Source of the DNA: an uncultured Pelagibacteraceae bacterium
GTDB lineage: Bacteria > Pseudomonadota > Alphaproteobacteria > Pelagibacterales > Pelagibacteraceae
Direction: 5' to 3'
Length of the DNA stretch: 64,000 nucleotides
Assembly (NCBI GenBank): GCA_902616645.1
Contig: CACMTO010000001.1
Location: 1 to 64,000, forward strand
In this document: piece after piece, positions 26,332 to 32,637 of the stretch
How positions within the stretch are numbered: the first letter of the stretch is position 1
Layout: each line of letters starts with the position of its first letter
Notes under the pieces: model-generated
What the model saw: the letters and a program-made list of their open reading frames with translations, nothing else
Database searches by the model: none
What the model was told of the DNA's origin: nothing
Program-made: the position numbers and the translations under genes

Positions 26332-26754
26332 ATGCATGAAAATTTTTTTCACAAAGTTAAAGTGTATTATGAAGATACAGACTCTGGTGGAGTAGTTTAT
26401 TATGCAAATTATTTAAAGTTTTTAGAGCGTGCGAGAACAGAAGCTTTATCTTCTATTGGTTATAGCAATAAGAAAGTAATAGATGAGTTTAATTCTTTGA
26501 TAATAGTTAAATCTTGTAATATCGAATATAAAAAACCTGCAATTTTGGAAGATCAGTTAACAATAAGATCTTTTGTAAAATCTATTACCAAAACATCTTT
26601 TTTTATGAATCAAATAATAACAAAAGGAGAGGAGATTATTGTGGAAGCCAAAGTTCACTTAGTGTTTGTTAATCATGCTGGAAAACCTGTAAAAATTCCA
26701 GACGAAATTTACTCAAAATTTAAACCTTATTTCTGTGATACAATTAAAACTTAG
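26332..26754 (+). CDS. ybgC: YbgC-like acyl-CoA thioesterase
   Basis: A 140-residue hotdog-fold thioesterase with the signature VYYEDTDSGGVVYYANYLKFLERARTEAL, including the catalytic aspartate of the YbgC/4-hydroxybenzoyl-CoA thioesterase family. In many proteobacteria ybgC starts the tol-pal operon and is linked to envelope phospholipid metabolism; here no tol gene is next to it. It converges on a uracil-DNA glycosylase gene with an 11-bp overlap. Probably cytoplasmic. Confidence 0.9.
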   Translation: MHENFFHKVKVYYEDTDSGGVVYYANYLKFLERARTEALSSIGYSNKKVIDEFNSLIIVKSCNIEYKKPAILEDQLTIRSFVKSITKTSFFMNQIITKGEEIIVEAKVHLVFVNHAGKPVKIPDEIYSKFKPYFCDTIKT

Positions 26755-27424
26755 CTAGTTTTTTTGCTTTTCTAAATAAGTCTACCATCATTTTATTTGA
26801 AATAAGTTTTGTATTAACATTTCTCGGACTTGGATGATAACTTGATAAAATGATTAAACCATTTGGTAGTAGTTGAGATTTACCATGTTTGAAAATATAT
26901 TTTTGTTTAATATTGAATTTTTTTTTATATAATTTTATACAATTATCAAAAGCAACTTTACCTAATGTAACAATTACTTTTAGCTTTTTTAAAGATAATA
27001 TTTCTTTATCAAAAAAATTAGAACAATTAGATATTTCATTACTAAGCGGTTTATCTTCCGGAGGCACACATTTGAGTATATTAGTAATATAAGTAGATCT
27101 TAATTTTAAATTATCATTTAAACTTTTTGAACATGGAGAATTTGAAATGCCCACTTCATGTAAACACTTAAAGAGAAAATCGCCTGATTTATCTCCAGTA
27201 AAAGCTCTTCCCGTTCTTGTTCCACCATGAGCGGCAGGAGCTAGTCCAATAATTGCTAATTTTGAATTTAAATTCCCAAAACCTGGAACTGGCTTTCCCC
27301 AGTAAACCTCATTCATATTTTGTTTTCTTTTTTGTTTACTTATTTTTTGAACAAATTTAACTAATCTTGGACATTTTTTACAATTAACTATTGTTTTGTT
27401 TAAACTATTCAATCTAATATCCAT
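26744..27424 (-). CDS. Uracil-DNA glycosylase, family 5 type (UdgB-like)
   Basis: A 226-residue uracil-DNA glycosylase. Motif A reads GLAPAAHGGTRTGRAFTGD, in which the family-5 GLAPG-x-HG pattern lacks an acidic activating residue (family 4 has GEAPG), and motif B is HPSPRNVN. Iron-sulphur cysteines are expected in NCKKCPR, LKCVPPEDKP and NCSNFF. It removes uracil (and possibly other deaminated bases) from DNA in base excision repair. Its ATG is only 2 bp from that of the divergent phosphatase gene. Confidence 0.85.
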   Translation of the reverse strand: MDIRLNSLNKTIVNCKKCPRLVKFVQKISKQKRKQNMNEVYWGKPVPGFGNLNSKLAIIGLAPAAHGGTRTGRAFTGDKSGDFLFKCLHEVGISNSPCSKSLNDNLKLRSTYITNILKCVPPEDKPLSNEISNCSNFFDKEILSLKKLKVIVTLGKVAFDNCIKLYKKKFNIKQKYIFKHGKSQLLPNGLIILSSYHPSPRNVNTKLISNKMMVDLFRKAKKLAKF

Positions 27425-27426
27425 AA

Positions 27427-27984
27427 ATGAAATTTTTAAGGTTCTTTTTAATAATATTTATATCTTTAACCTCTACAGTTAAAGCAGATTTAAATAAAAA
27501 CTTAATTGAAAAGTTAAAAAAGGGAGAAAAAATAATATTTATCAGACATGCCTATGCTCCTGGAAGTGGTGATCCTGATAATTTCAATTTAAACGATTGT
27601 TCTACACAAAGAAATTTGAGTAATGAGGGTAGGGAGCAAGCAAAAAAAATTGGAAAATTCTTTCACAAAAATAAAATTGAAATTGAAAAAGTTATTTCTA
27701 GTGAGTGGTGTAGATGTAAAGAAACTGCAGAAATTGCTTTTAAACAATTTTCAACAAAAAATTTTTTAAACTCATTTTATAGTCCTAAATATAGAAAAAA
27801 TAAAGATAGGCAAATTTATGAACTTAAAAAACATATTGATAGTTCTAAAATTAAAAAAAATTTAATTTTAGTTACTCATTATGTAGTAATTTCTGAGGTT
27901 TTAAATTATGCGTCTTCATCTGGGGAAATTGTTGTTTCTGATAAAAATTTAAATATTATAGGAAATATAAAATTTAATTATTAA
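27427..27984 (+). CDS. Exported histidine phosphatase family protein
   Basis: A 185-residue protein with a signal peptide (FLRFFLIIFISLTSTVKA) and a histidine-phosphatase core: IIFIRHAYAPGSGDPDNF contains the RHG-like motif (RHA) with the phosphorylated histidine, and NLILVTHYVVISEVL supplies the second catalytic histidine. Substrate unknown; as it is exported, a periplasmic phosphomonoesterase is likely. The start codon is 2 bp from the divergent glycosylase start. Confidence 0.87.
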   Translation: MKFLRFFLIIFISLTSTVKADLNKNLIEKLKKGEKIIFIRHAYAPGSGDPDNFNLNDCSTQRNLSNEGREQAKKIGKFFHKNKIEIEKVISSEWCRCKETAEIAFKQFSTKNFLNSFYSPKYRKNKDRQIYELKKHIDSSKIKKNLILVTHYVVISEVLNYASSSGEIVVSDKNLNIIGNIKFNY

Positions 27985-27989
27985 AAATT

Positions 27990-28115
27990 ATGTCCTCTAA
28001 AAGAGCAATGAAGCAAGCACAAAAACAAGCTTACGCAAAACATCGTAGCAATATTACTCACAACAAATTAGAAAATAAGAGAAAAATTTTTAATAAAAAT
28101 AAGAAAAAAAACTAA
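27990..28115 (+). CDS. Small, very basic protein (41 residues), missed by the ORF track
   Basis: An ATG 5 nt after the phosphatase stop opens MSSKRAMKQAQKQAYAKHR, continuing to KRKIFNKNKKKN and ending in TAA at 28113-28115. It is very rich in lysine and arginine with a few asparagines and no hydrophobic segment, so it could bind nucleic acid or ribosomes. The stop shares the bases CTAA (28112-28115) with the convergent gene, the arrangement seen for other genuine convergent pairs. No family recognised. Confidence 0.55.
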   Translation: MSSKRAMKQAQKQAYAKHRSNITHNKLENKRKIFNKNKKKN

Positions 28116-28543
28116 CTTTTGTTACTAAAGCTGTCTATTTTTTTACAATTTGAAATTTTTGAAATACCTTCTTCATTATTCAAAACTGTTTTCATGAAAA
28201 CTTTTTTTTCTCCTTTTATAAAAAATATTTGAGTATAAAATTGAGGATATCCGTGTTTATGTGTAAAAATGTTATTATTTTCTAAATAAATATTTCTTAC
28301 ATAAGTGTTTGATTTTTTTACACTTAGATCAGTTAATCTATGTTTTCTGTAAGTCTTTTCATTATAAGTGTAATTCCTTGTCATTATCAATTCCTTCAGA
28401 TTTAGTATGTATTCGTTTTTTAAAAATTCGTCTTGTTTATCGTCACACTCACTTAATATTATTATTTCAGATTTAGCTATTTTTAAATGAACTAAGAAAA
28501 AAGACAAAAAAATTAAAAAATAGATAAACTTATTTTCTTTCAT
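28112..28543 (-). CDS. Exported protein of unknown function
   Basis: The ORF track begins at a TTG (28555). The ATG at 28541-28543 gives MKENKFIYFLIFLSFFLVHLK, a good signal peptide, and is preferred; the product is 143 residues. After the peptide comes a polar domain with a paired tyrosine/arginine stretch (TRNYTYNEKTYRKHR) and two cysteines (ECDDKQ and SNCKK). I recognise no domain. Last gene of a three-gene minus-strand cluster, overlapping the 57-residue membrane protein gene by 14 bp. Confidence 0.7.
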   Translation of the reverse strand: MKENKFIYFLIFLSFFLVHLKIAKSEIIILSECDDKQDEFLKNEYILNLKELIMTRNYTYNEKTYRKHRLTDLSVKKSNTYVRNIYLENNNIFTHKHGYPQFYTQIFFIKGEKKVFMKTVLNNEEGISKISNCKKIDSFSNKS

Positions 28544-28703
28544 ATTTGTCTGCAAAAAATAGTGCTATTAAGAATAAAGCTGTCCAGCCCAAACCTAAAA
28601 GAGCTTTGAAAATACTTGTTTCTGCACTCCAAATATTCAAAAATAAAGCACCAAATATAAGGCCTAGAATAAATATACTTATTACAATAGTTGTCTTACT
28701 CAT
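28530..28703 (-). CDS. Small membrane protein (57 residues), missed by the ORF track
   Basis: Minus-strand ORF starting at the ATG 28701-28703: MSKTTIVISIFILGLIFGA with LFLNIWSAE, then a second hydrophobic segment (GWTALFLIALFFA) and a basic end (DKYERK). It looks like a two-span membrane protein. The start lies within the last 8 bases of the DUF1289 gene (28696) and the stop overlaps the next gene, as in an operon with coupled translation. No known family identified. Confidence 0.7.
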   Translation of the reverse strand: MSKTTIVISIFILGLIFGALFLNIWSAETSIFKALLGLGWTALFLIALFFADKYERK

Positions 28704-28947
28704 TTTTTAAATTCTTTTTAAAAAGAGAAATACCATTTTTAATTTTATATGTATAGGATTCTTCAAAACTTTCGAGTTGCCATCCAGTAAGCCGATTTTT
28801 TATAGTTTTAAGATTATTTTTTTTCCATTCATCAGTTGTATCTTCTAGTTTCCAAATATTTTTTTCTTCATTATTTCTACCACATCCGTAACAATATCCT
28901 GTTTTAGGATCTGTTTTACAAATGCTTATACAAGGCGAAATAATCAT
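28696..28947 (-). CDS. DUF1289 family protein
   Basis: An 83-residue protein with the four-cysteine cluster CISICKTDPKTGYCYGCGRN near the N-terminus, which is the DUF1289 signature; it is followed by a region rich in tryptophan (GWQLESFEES and IWKLEDT). A zinc or iron-sulphur site is likely. Function unknown. It is the first gene of a minus-strand trio with two small membrane or exported proteins, and it is divergent from the tRNA-Leu promoter region. Confidence 0.85.
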   Translation of the reverse strand: MIISPCISICKTDPKTGYCYGCGRNNEEKNIWKLEDTTDEWKKNNLKTIKNRLTGWQLESFEESYTYKIKNGISLFKKNLKNE

Positions 28948-28994
28948 AATATATTATTATAGAGTAAAAATGATATAATTTACAACAATTGTAG

Positions 28995-29023
28995 TTGGAC
29001 AAATTATTTCAATCATATATAAA
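28995..29023 (+). promoter_or_regulatory. Sigma-70-like promoter of tRNA-Leu (and probably tig)
   Basis: TTGGAC (28995-29000) and TATAAA (29018-29023) are separated by exactly 17 bp. The predicted start of transcription, near 29030, lies a few nucleotides before the tRNA 5' end at 29038, so this is probably its promoter. The trigger factor gene follows the tRNA by only 18 bp and may share the transcript. Confidence 0.55.
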
Positions 29024-29037
29024 ATCTTTTACTTTGT

Positions 29038-29122
29038 GGGGCGATGGCGGAATTGGTAGACGCGTCGGTCTTAGGAACCGATAGAGCAATCTGTGAAGGT
29101 TCGAGTCCTTTTCGCCCTACCA
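29038..29122 (+). tRNA. tRNA-Leu (anticodon TAG)
   Basis: An 85-nt tRNA with CCA encoded (29120-29122). The acceptor stem GGGGCGA pairs with TCGCCCT with one G-T. The anticodon loop CTTAGGA is framed by the stem TCGGT/ACCGA, giving anticodon TAG (reads CUA/CUG-type leucine codons). The long variable arm of a class II tRNA and the T-loop GGTTCGAGTCC are present. It sits 18 bp before tig. Confidence 0.93.
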
Positions 29123-29140
29123 CTTTGAATTTATAAATTT

Positions 29141-30574
29141 ATGAAAGTAACTATTGAAAACAAAAAAGGTCTAACTAAAGACATTAAAGTGTTTGTAGAT
29201 AAAAAAACTATTAACTCTTATATGGAAGAAAAATACGATGAAATTAAAGGTAGTGTTAATCTAAAAGGATTTAGACCAGGTAAAGTCCCTAAAGATATTT
29301 TAAAAAGACAATTCGGAAAAGCTGTATTTAATGAAGTTTTGGACAAAGTATTAAAAGATACTTCTACAAAAGCTTTAGAGGAAAATAAAATTAAACCTGC
29401 GGGACAACCAAAATTAGATTTAAAAATTTTTGGAGAAAATAAAGATTTAGAATATGTTTTATCTGTAACTGAACTTCCTAAAGTTGAAATCAAATCTATA
29501 GAAAATATCAAATTTGATGATTACACAGTTAAAATAGATCCAACGGAAACTGATAAAAGGATAAGAGATATAGCAAAGAGTCAACCAAGGTTTAAAGATG
29601 CGCCTGATAAAACAAAGGCTGTTGAAAAAGACTTAGTAGTTTTTGATTATGTTGCAACAGTAGATGAAAAACCATTTAAAGGTAACGAGGGTAAAAATAT
29701 TCAACTAACTTTAGGTAAAGATTTGTTTCTCAAAGGATTTGATAAACAACTAATTGGTGTAGTAAAAGGTGATAATAAAATTGTTGAAGTAAATCTTCCA
29801 GAAAATTTTCCAGAAAAAGAATTAATAAATAAAAAAGCAAAATTTAATTGTCAAATTACTGCTGTAAAGAATCCTGAAGAGGTAAAAATTGATGATGATT
29901 TAGCAAAAAATTTAGGAGCTAAAGATTTAAATGATCTTAAAAAATTAGTTTCAAAACAAATTAATGATCAATATAAAAATTCTCTAGATCGGTTGTCTAA
30001 AGATCAAATACTTAAAGAGATAGAAAAATTTAAGGTAAACGAAATACCAGAAAATTTAATTGAGGAAGAAGTTAAAATTCTTTCCCAAGGCATGAATGAT
30101 GAAGATGTTAAAAAAAGTAGAAAAAATTTTGAAGAAATAGCTAGAAAAAGAATTAAGGTTGGATTAATTCTTAATGAATTTGGTGAGCAAAATAAGATTA
30201 ATGTTTCACAACAAGAAATACAAAATGAGGTACAAAAACAAATAAAAATGATGCCAGGTCAAGAAAAAATGGTAATGGATTTTTATCAAAAAAATCCCTC
30301 AGCTTTGACTAGTCTAAGGGGTACAGTTTATGAAGATAAAATTCTCAAGTTGATAAAAGAAAAAGCGAAGGCTAATAAAAAAGAAATTACAAAAGATGAG
30401 GCAGAGAAAATATTAAAGAAATCTCAAAGTGATAAGATAAATAATCAAAATAAAGTGGGCGAAAATTCATCAACAAAGGTAAAAACAGAAACAAAATCGA
30501 TAAAAAAATCGACTACAAAGTCTGATAAATCTAAAGCTAATAAGAAGAAAACAAAAAAAGTTAGCAAAAAGTAA
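29141..30574 (+). CDS. tig: Trigger factor (ribosome-bound chaperone, PPIase)
   Basis: The N-terminal ribosome-binding domain carries [20 protein letters not shown] (the signature GFRxGxxP), the middle domain is FKBP-like ([13 protein letters not shown] and [11 protein letters not shown]), and the C-terminal chaperone arms follow. Length is 477, longer than the 432 of the E. coli protein: the last ~60 residues are a lysine/serine/threonine-rich tail ([19 protein letters not shown]). The tail is probably disordered and adds positive charge, consistent with extra ribosome or RNA contacts. It starts the tig-clpP-clpX-lon group. Confidence 0.94.
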   Translation: MKVTIENKKGLTKDIKVFVDKKTINSYMEEKYDEIKGSVNLKGFRPGKVPKDILKRQFGKAVFNEVLDKVLKDTSTKALEENKIKPAGQPKLDLKIFGENKDLEYVLSVTELPKVEIKSIENIKFDDYTVKIDPTETDKRIRDIAKSQPRFKDAPDKTKAVEKDLVVFDYVATVDEKPFKGNEGKNIQLTLGKDLFLKGFDKQLIGVVKGDNKIVEVNLPENFPEKELINKKAKFNCQITAVKNPEEVKIDDDLAKNLGAKDLNDLKKLVSKQINDQYKNSLDRLSKDQILKEIEKFKVNEIPENLIEEEVKILSQGMNDEDVKKSRKNFEEIARKRIKVGLILNEFGEQNKINVSQQEIQNEVQKQIKMMPGQEKMVMDFYQKNPSALTSLRGTVYEDKILKLIKEKAKANKKEITKDEAEKILKKSQSDKINNQNKVGENSSTKVKTETKSIKKSTTKSDKSKANKKKTKKVSKK

Positions 30575-30606
30575 TCGCAAGTTGTATAAATACTACGAAT
30601 CAATTT

Positions 30607-31218
30607 ATGACGTACAAATTATCAGAGCATATGAATAATCTTGTTCCAATGGTTGTTGAGCAATCGAATAAGGGTGAAAGAGCTTATGATATTTATTCAA
30701 GATTATTGAAGGAAAGAATTATTTTTTTAACTGGTCAAATAAATGATAATGTAGCTTCTTTGGTTACGGCTCAATTATTATTTTTAGAGGCAGAGGATCC
30801 AAAAAAAGAAATTTTTTTTTATATAAATAGTCCTGGTGGTCTTGTAACTGCTGGACTTGGAATTTATGACACGATGCAATATGTAAAGCCTGATATTTCA
30901 ACATTATGTATTGGTCAAGCAGCTTCAATGGGATCTTTTTTGTTATCTGCAGGAACAAAAGGAAAAAGATTTTCATTACCAAATTCAAGAATAATGGTTC
31001 ATCAGCCTTCTGCTGGTTTTCAAGGACAAGCAACAGATATTGAAATACATGCGAATGAAGTTTTGTCTCTTAAGAAGAGATTAAATGAAATCTACTCAAA
31101 GCATACTGGTAAATCTGTTGATGAAATAAAATCTGCTTTAGAAAGAGATAATTTTATGACAGCTGATACAGCTAAAGAATTTGGTTTAATAGATGCTGTA
31201 GTAGAAAAAAGATCATAG
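30607..31218 (+). CDS. clpP: ATP-dependent Clp protease proteolytic subunit
   Basis: A 203-residue serine peptidase. Catalytic residues are visible: Ser107 in [11 protein letters not shown] and His132 in [11 protein letters not shown], with the acidic residue further on. NSPGG near residue 76 is the substrate-binding strand. ClpP forms a double-heptamer chamber fed by ClpX, encoded next door. Start is an ATG at 30607. Length is normal. Confidence 0.97.
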   Translation: MTYKLSEHMNNLVPMVVEQSNKGERAYDIYSRLLKERIIFLTGQINDNVASLVTAQLLFLEAEDPKKEIFFYINSPGGLVTAGLGIYDTMQYVKPDISTLCIGQAASMGSFLLSAGTKGKRFSLPNSRIMVHQPSAGFQGQATDIEIHANEVLSLKKRLNEIYSKHTGKSVDEIKSALERDNFMTADTAKEFGLIDAVVEKRS

Positions 31219-31307
31219 AACACTACATATTGTTAAATTTTTATAAGAAACTTGATTAGTTGGAGTCATCTATAATAGAATGAATCAATTGATTCGTTTA
31301 AAAAATT

Positions 31308-32576
31308 ATGAGTACCGATAATAAAAATATTCTTTATTGTTCTTTTTGTGGTAAAAGCCAGCATGAAGTAAGAAAATTAATTGCAGGCCCGACAGTATTT
31401 ATATGTGATGAATGCGTCGAGCTTTGCATGGATATAATCAAAGAAGAAAGCAAAGATACATTTGTAAAACATCAAGATGGATTACCCTCACCTAAAGAAA
31501 TTTGTTCAGTCTTAGATGATTATGTAATTGGTCAATCTCATGCGAAGAAAGTTTTATCTGTAGCAGTTCACAATCATTACAAAAGACTTAATCATGAGAG
31601 TAAAACAAGTAAAAGTGTTGAGTTAGCTAAATCAAATATCCTTTTAGTAGGTCCAACCGGATGTGGAAAAACATTATTAGCACAAACACTTGCAAGAATT
31701 TTAGATGTTCCATTTACTATGGCTGATGCAACAACTCTCACTGAAGCCGGTTATGTGGGTGAGGATGTAGAAAATATAATTTTAAAGTTGTTGCAAGCAG
31801 CTGATTACAATGTAGAAAAAGCTCAAAGAGGTATTGTTTATATTGATGAAGTTGACAAAATAAGTAGAAAGTCTGAAAATCCATCAATTACAAGAGATGT
31901 CTCTGGCGAAGGGGTTCAACAAGCTTTATTAAAAATTATGGAAGGCACGATAGCTAGTGTACCTCCTCAAGGTGGAAGAAAACATCCTCAACAAGAATTC
32001 TTACAGGTGGACACAACAAATATTTTATTTATTTGTGGTGGAGCTTTTGCAGGGCTAGATAAGATAATCTCTCAAAGAGATAAAGGTACTTCTATTGGTT
32101 TTGGAGCAGACGTAAAAAATATTCAAGACAAAAAGACAGGCGAATGGATGAAAGTTTTAGAGCCTGAAGATTTGTTGAAATATGGTTTGATACCTGAGTT
32201 TATTGGTAGATTGCCCATGATTGCAACACTTGAAGACTTAGATGAAAAATCTTTAATAAAAATTTTACAAGAGCCTAAAAATTCTTTAATCAAGCAGTAT
32301 CAAGAATTATTTAAATTAGATGGCGCGAAATTAACATTCAAAGATAATGCTTTAAAAGAAATTGCTTTAAAAGCTATTAAAAAAAAGACAGGAGCAAGAG
32401 GATTAAGATCAATTTTAGAGAATATTTTACTCAAAACCATGTATGACTTACCTAGTCAAGACAATATAGATGAAGTCATCGTTGATTCTTCTGCTGCTAA
32501 GGGACACAGTCAACCTATCATTGTTCATTCAAAAAATGACAATAAATTGAAATCTAGCAAGACTACAGCGGCTTAA
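31308..32576 (+). CDS. clpX: ATP-dependent Clp protease ATP-binding subunit ClpX
   Basis: A 422-residue AAA+ unfoldase. The N-terminal zinc-binding domain reads [15 protein letters not shown] and CDECVELC (four cysteines). The AAA+ module has Walker A GPTGCGKT near residue 115, the pore loop GYVGEDVE, Walker B YIDEVDKI and the sensor-2 KKTGARGLR. Substrates are unfolded into ClpP. A TATAAT (31271-31276) lies upstream of the start, so it may also have its own promoter. The start ATG has no Shine-Dalgarno. Confidence 0.97.
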   Translation: MSTDNKNILYCSFCGKSQHEVRKLIAGPTVFICDECVELCMDIIKEESKDTFVKHQDGLPSPKEICSVLDDYVIGQSHAKKVLSVAVHNHYKRLNHESKTSKSVELAKSNILLVGPTGCGKTLLAQTLARILDVPFTMADATTLTEAGYVGEDVENIILKLLQAADYNVEKAQRGIVYIDEVDKISRKSENPSITRDVSGEGVQQALLKIMEGTIASVPPQGGRKHPQQEFLQVDTTNILFICGGAFAGLDKIISQRDKGTSIGFGADVKNIQDKKTGEWMKVLEPEDLLKYGLIPEFIGRLPMIATLEDLDEKSLIKILQEPKNSLIKQYQELFKLDGAKLTFKDNALKEIALKAIKKKTGARGLRSILENILLKTMYDLPSQDNIDEVIVDSSAAKGHSQPIIVHSKNDNKLKSSKTTAA

Positions 32577-32601
32577 TAGCCTTAATAAATTACAAAAAGG
32601 T

Positions 32602-32629
32602 ATTGCAATATAAATTATAATATCCATAT
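32602..32629 (+). promoter_or_regulatory. Possible heat-shock (sigma-32-type) promoter of lon
   Basis: ATTGCAA (32602-32608) and TCCATAT (32623-32629), spaced by 14 bp, match the E. coli sigma-32 consensus CTTGAAA / CCCATNT at 5 of 7 and 6 of 7 positions. Transcription would begin next to the lon ATG at 32638, which lacks a ribosome binding site. A TATAAT at 32616-32621 offers an alternative housekeeping reading. In such an A+T-rich gap a chance match is possible. Confidence 0.3.
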
Positions 32630-32637
32630 TCAGTTAA

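Noticed and set aside
26164-26352. 62-residue minus-strand ORF before ybgC
   Set aside because: Ends in an unnatural FRGCCCGGNSILI stretch and overlaps the ybgC start; the 46-residue frame in the same region is a better gene.
28981-29037. Possible riboswitch or attenuator before tRNA-Leu and tig
   Set aside because: The segment is explained by a -35/-10 promoter and no stable stem was found by eye.
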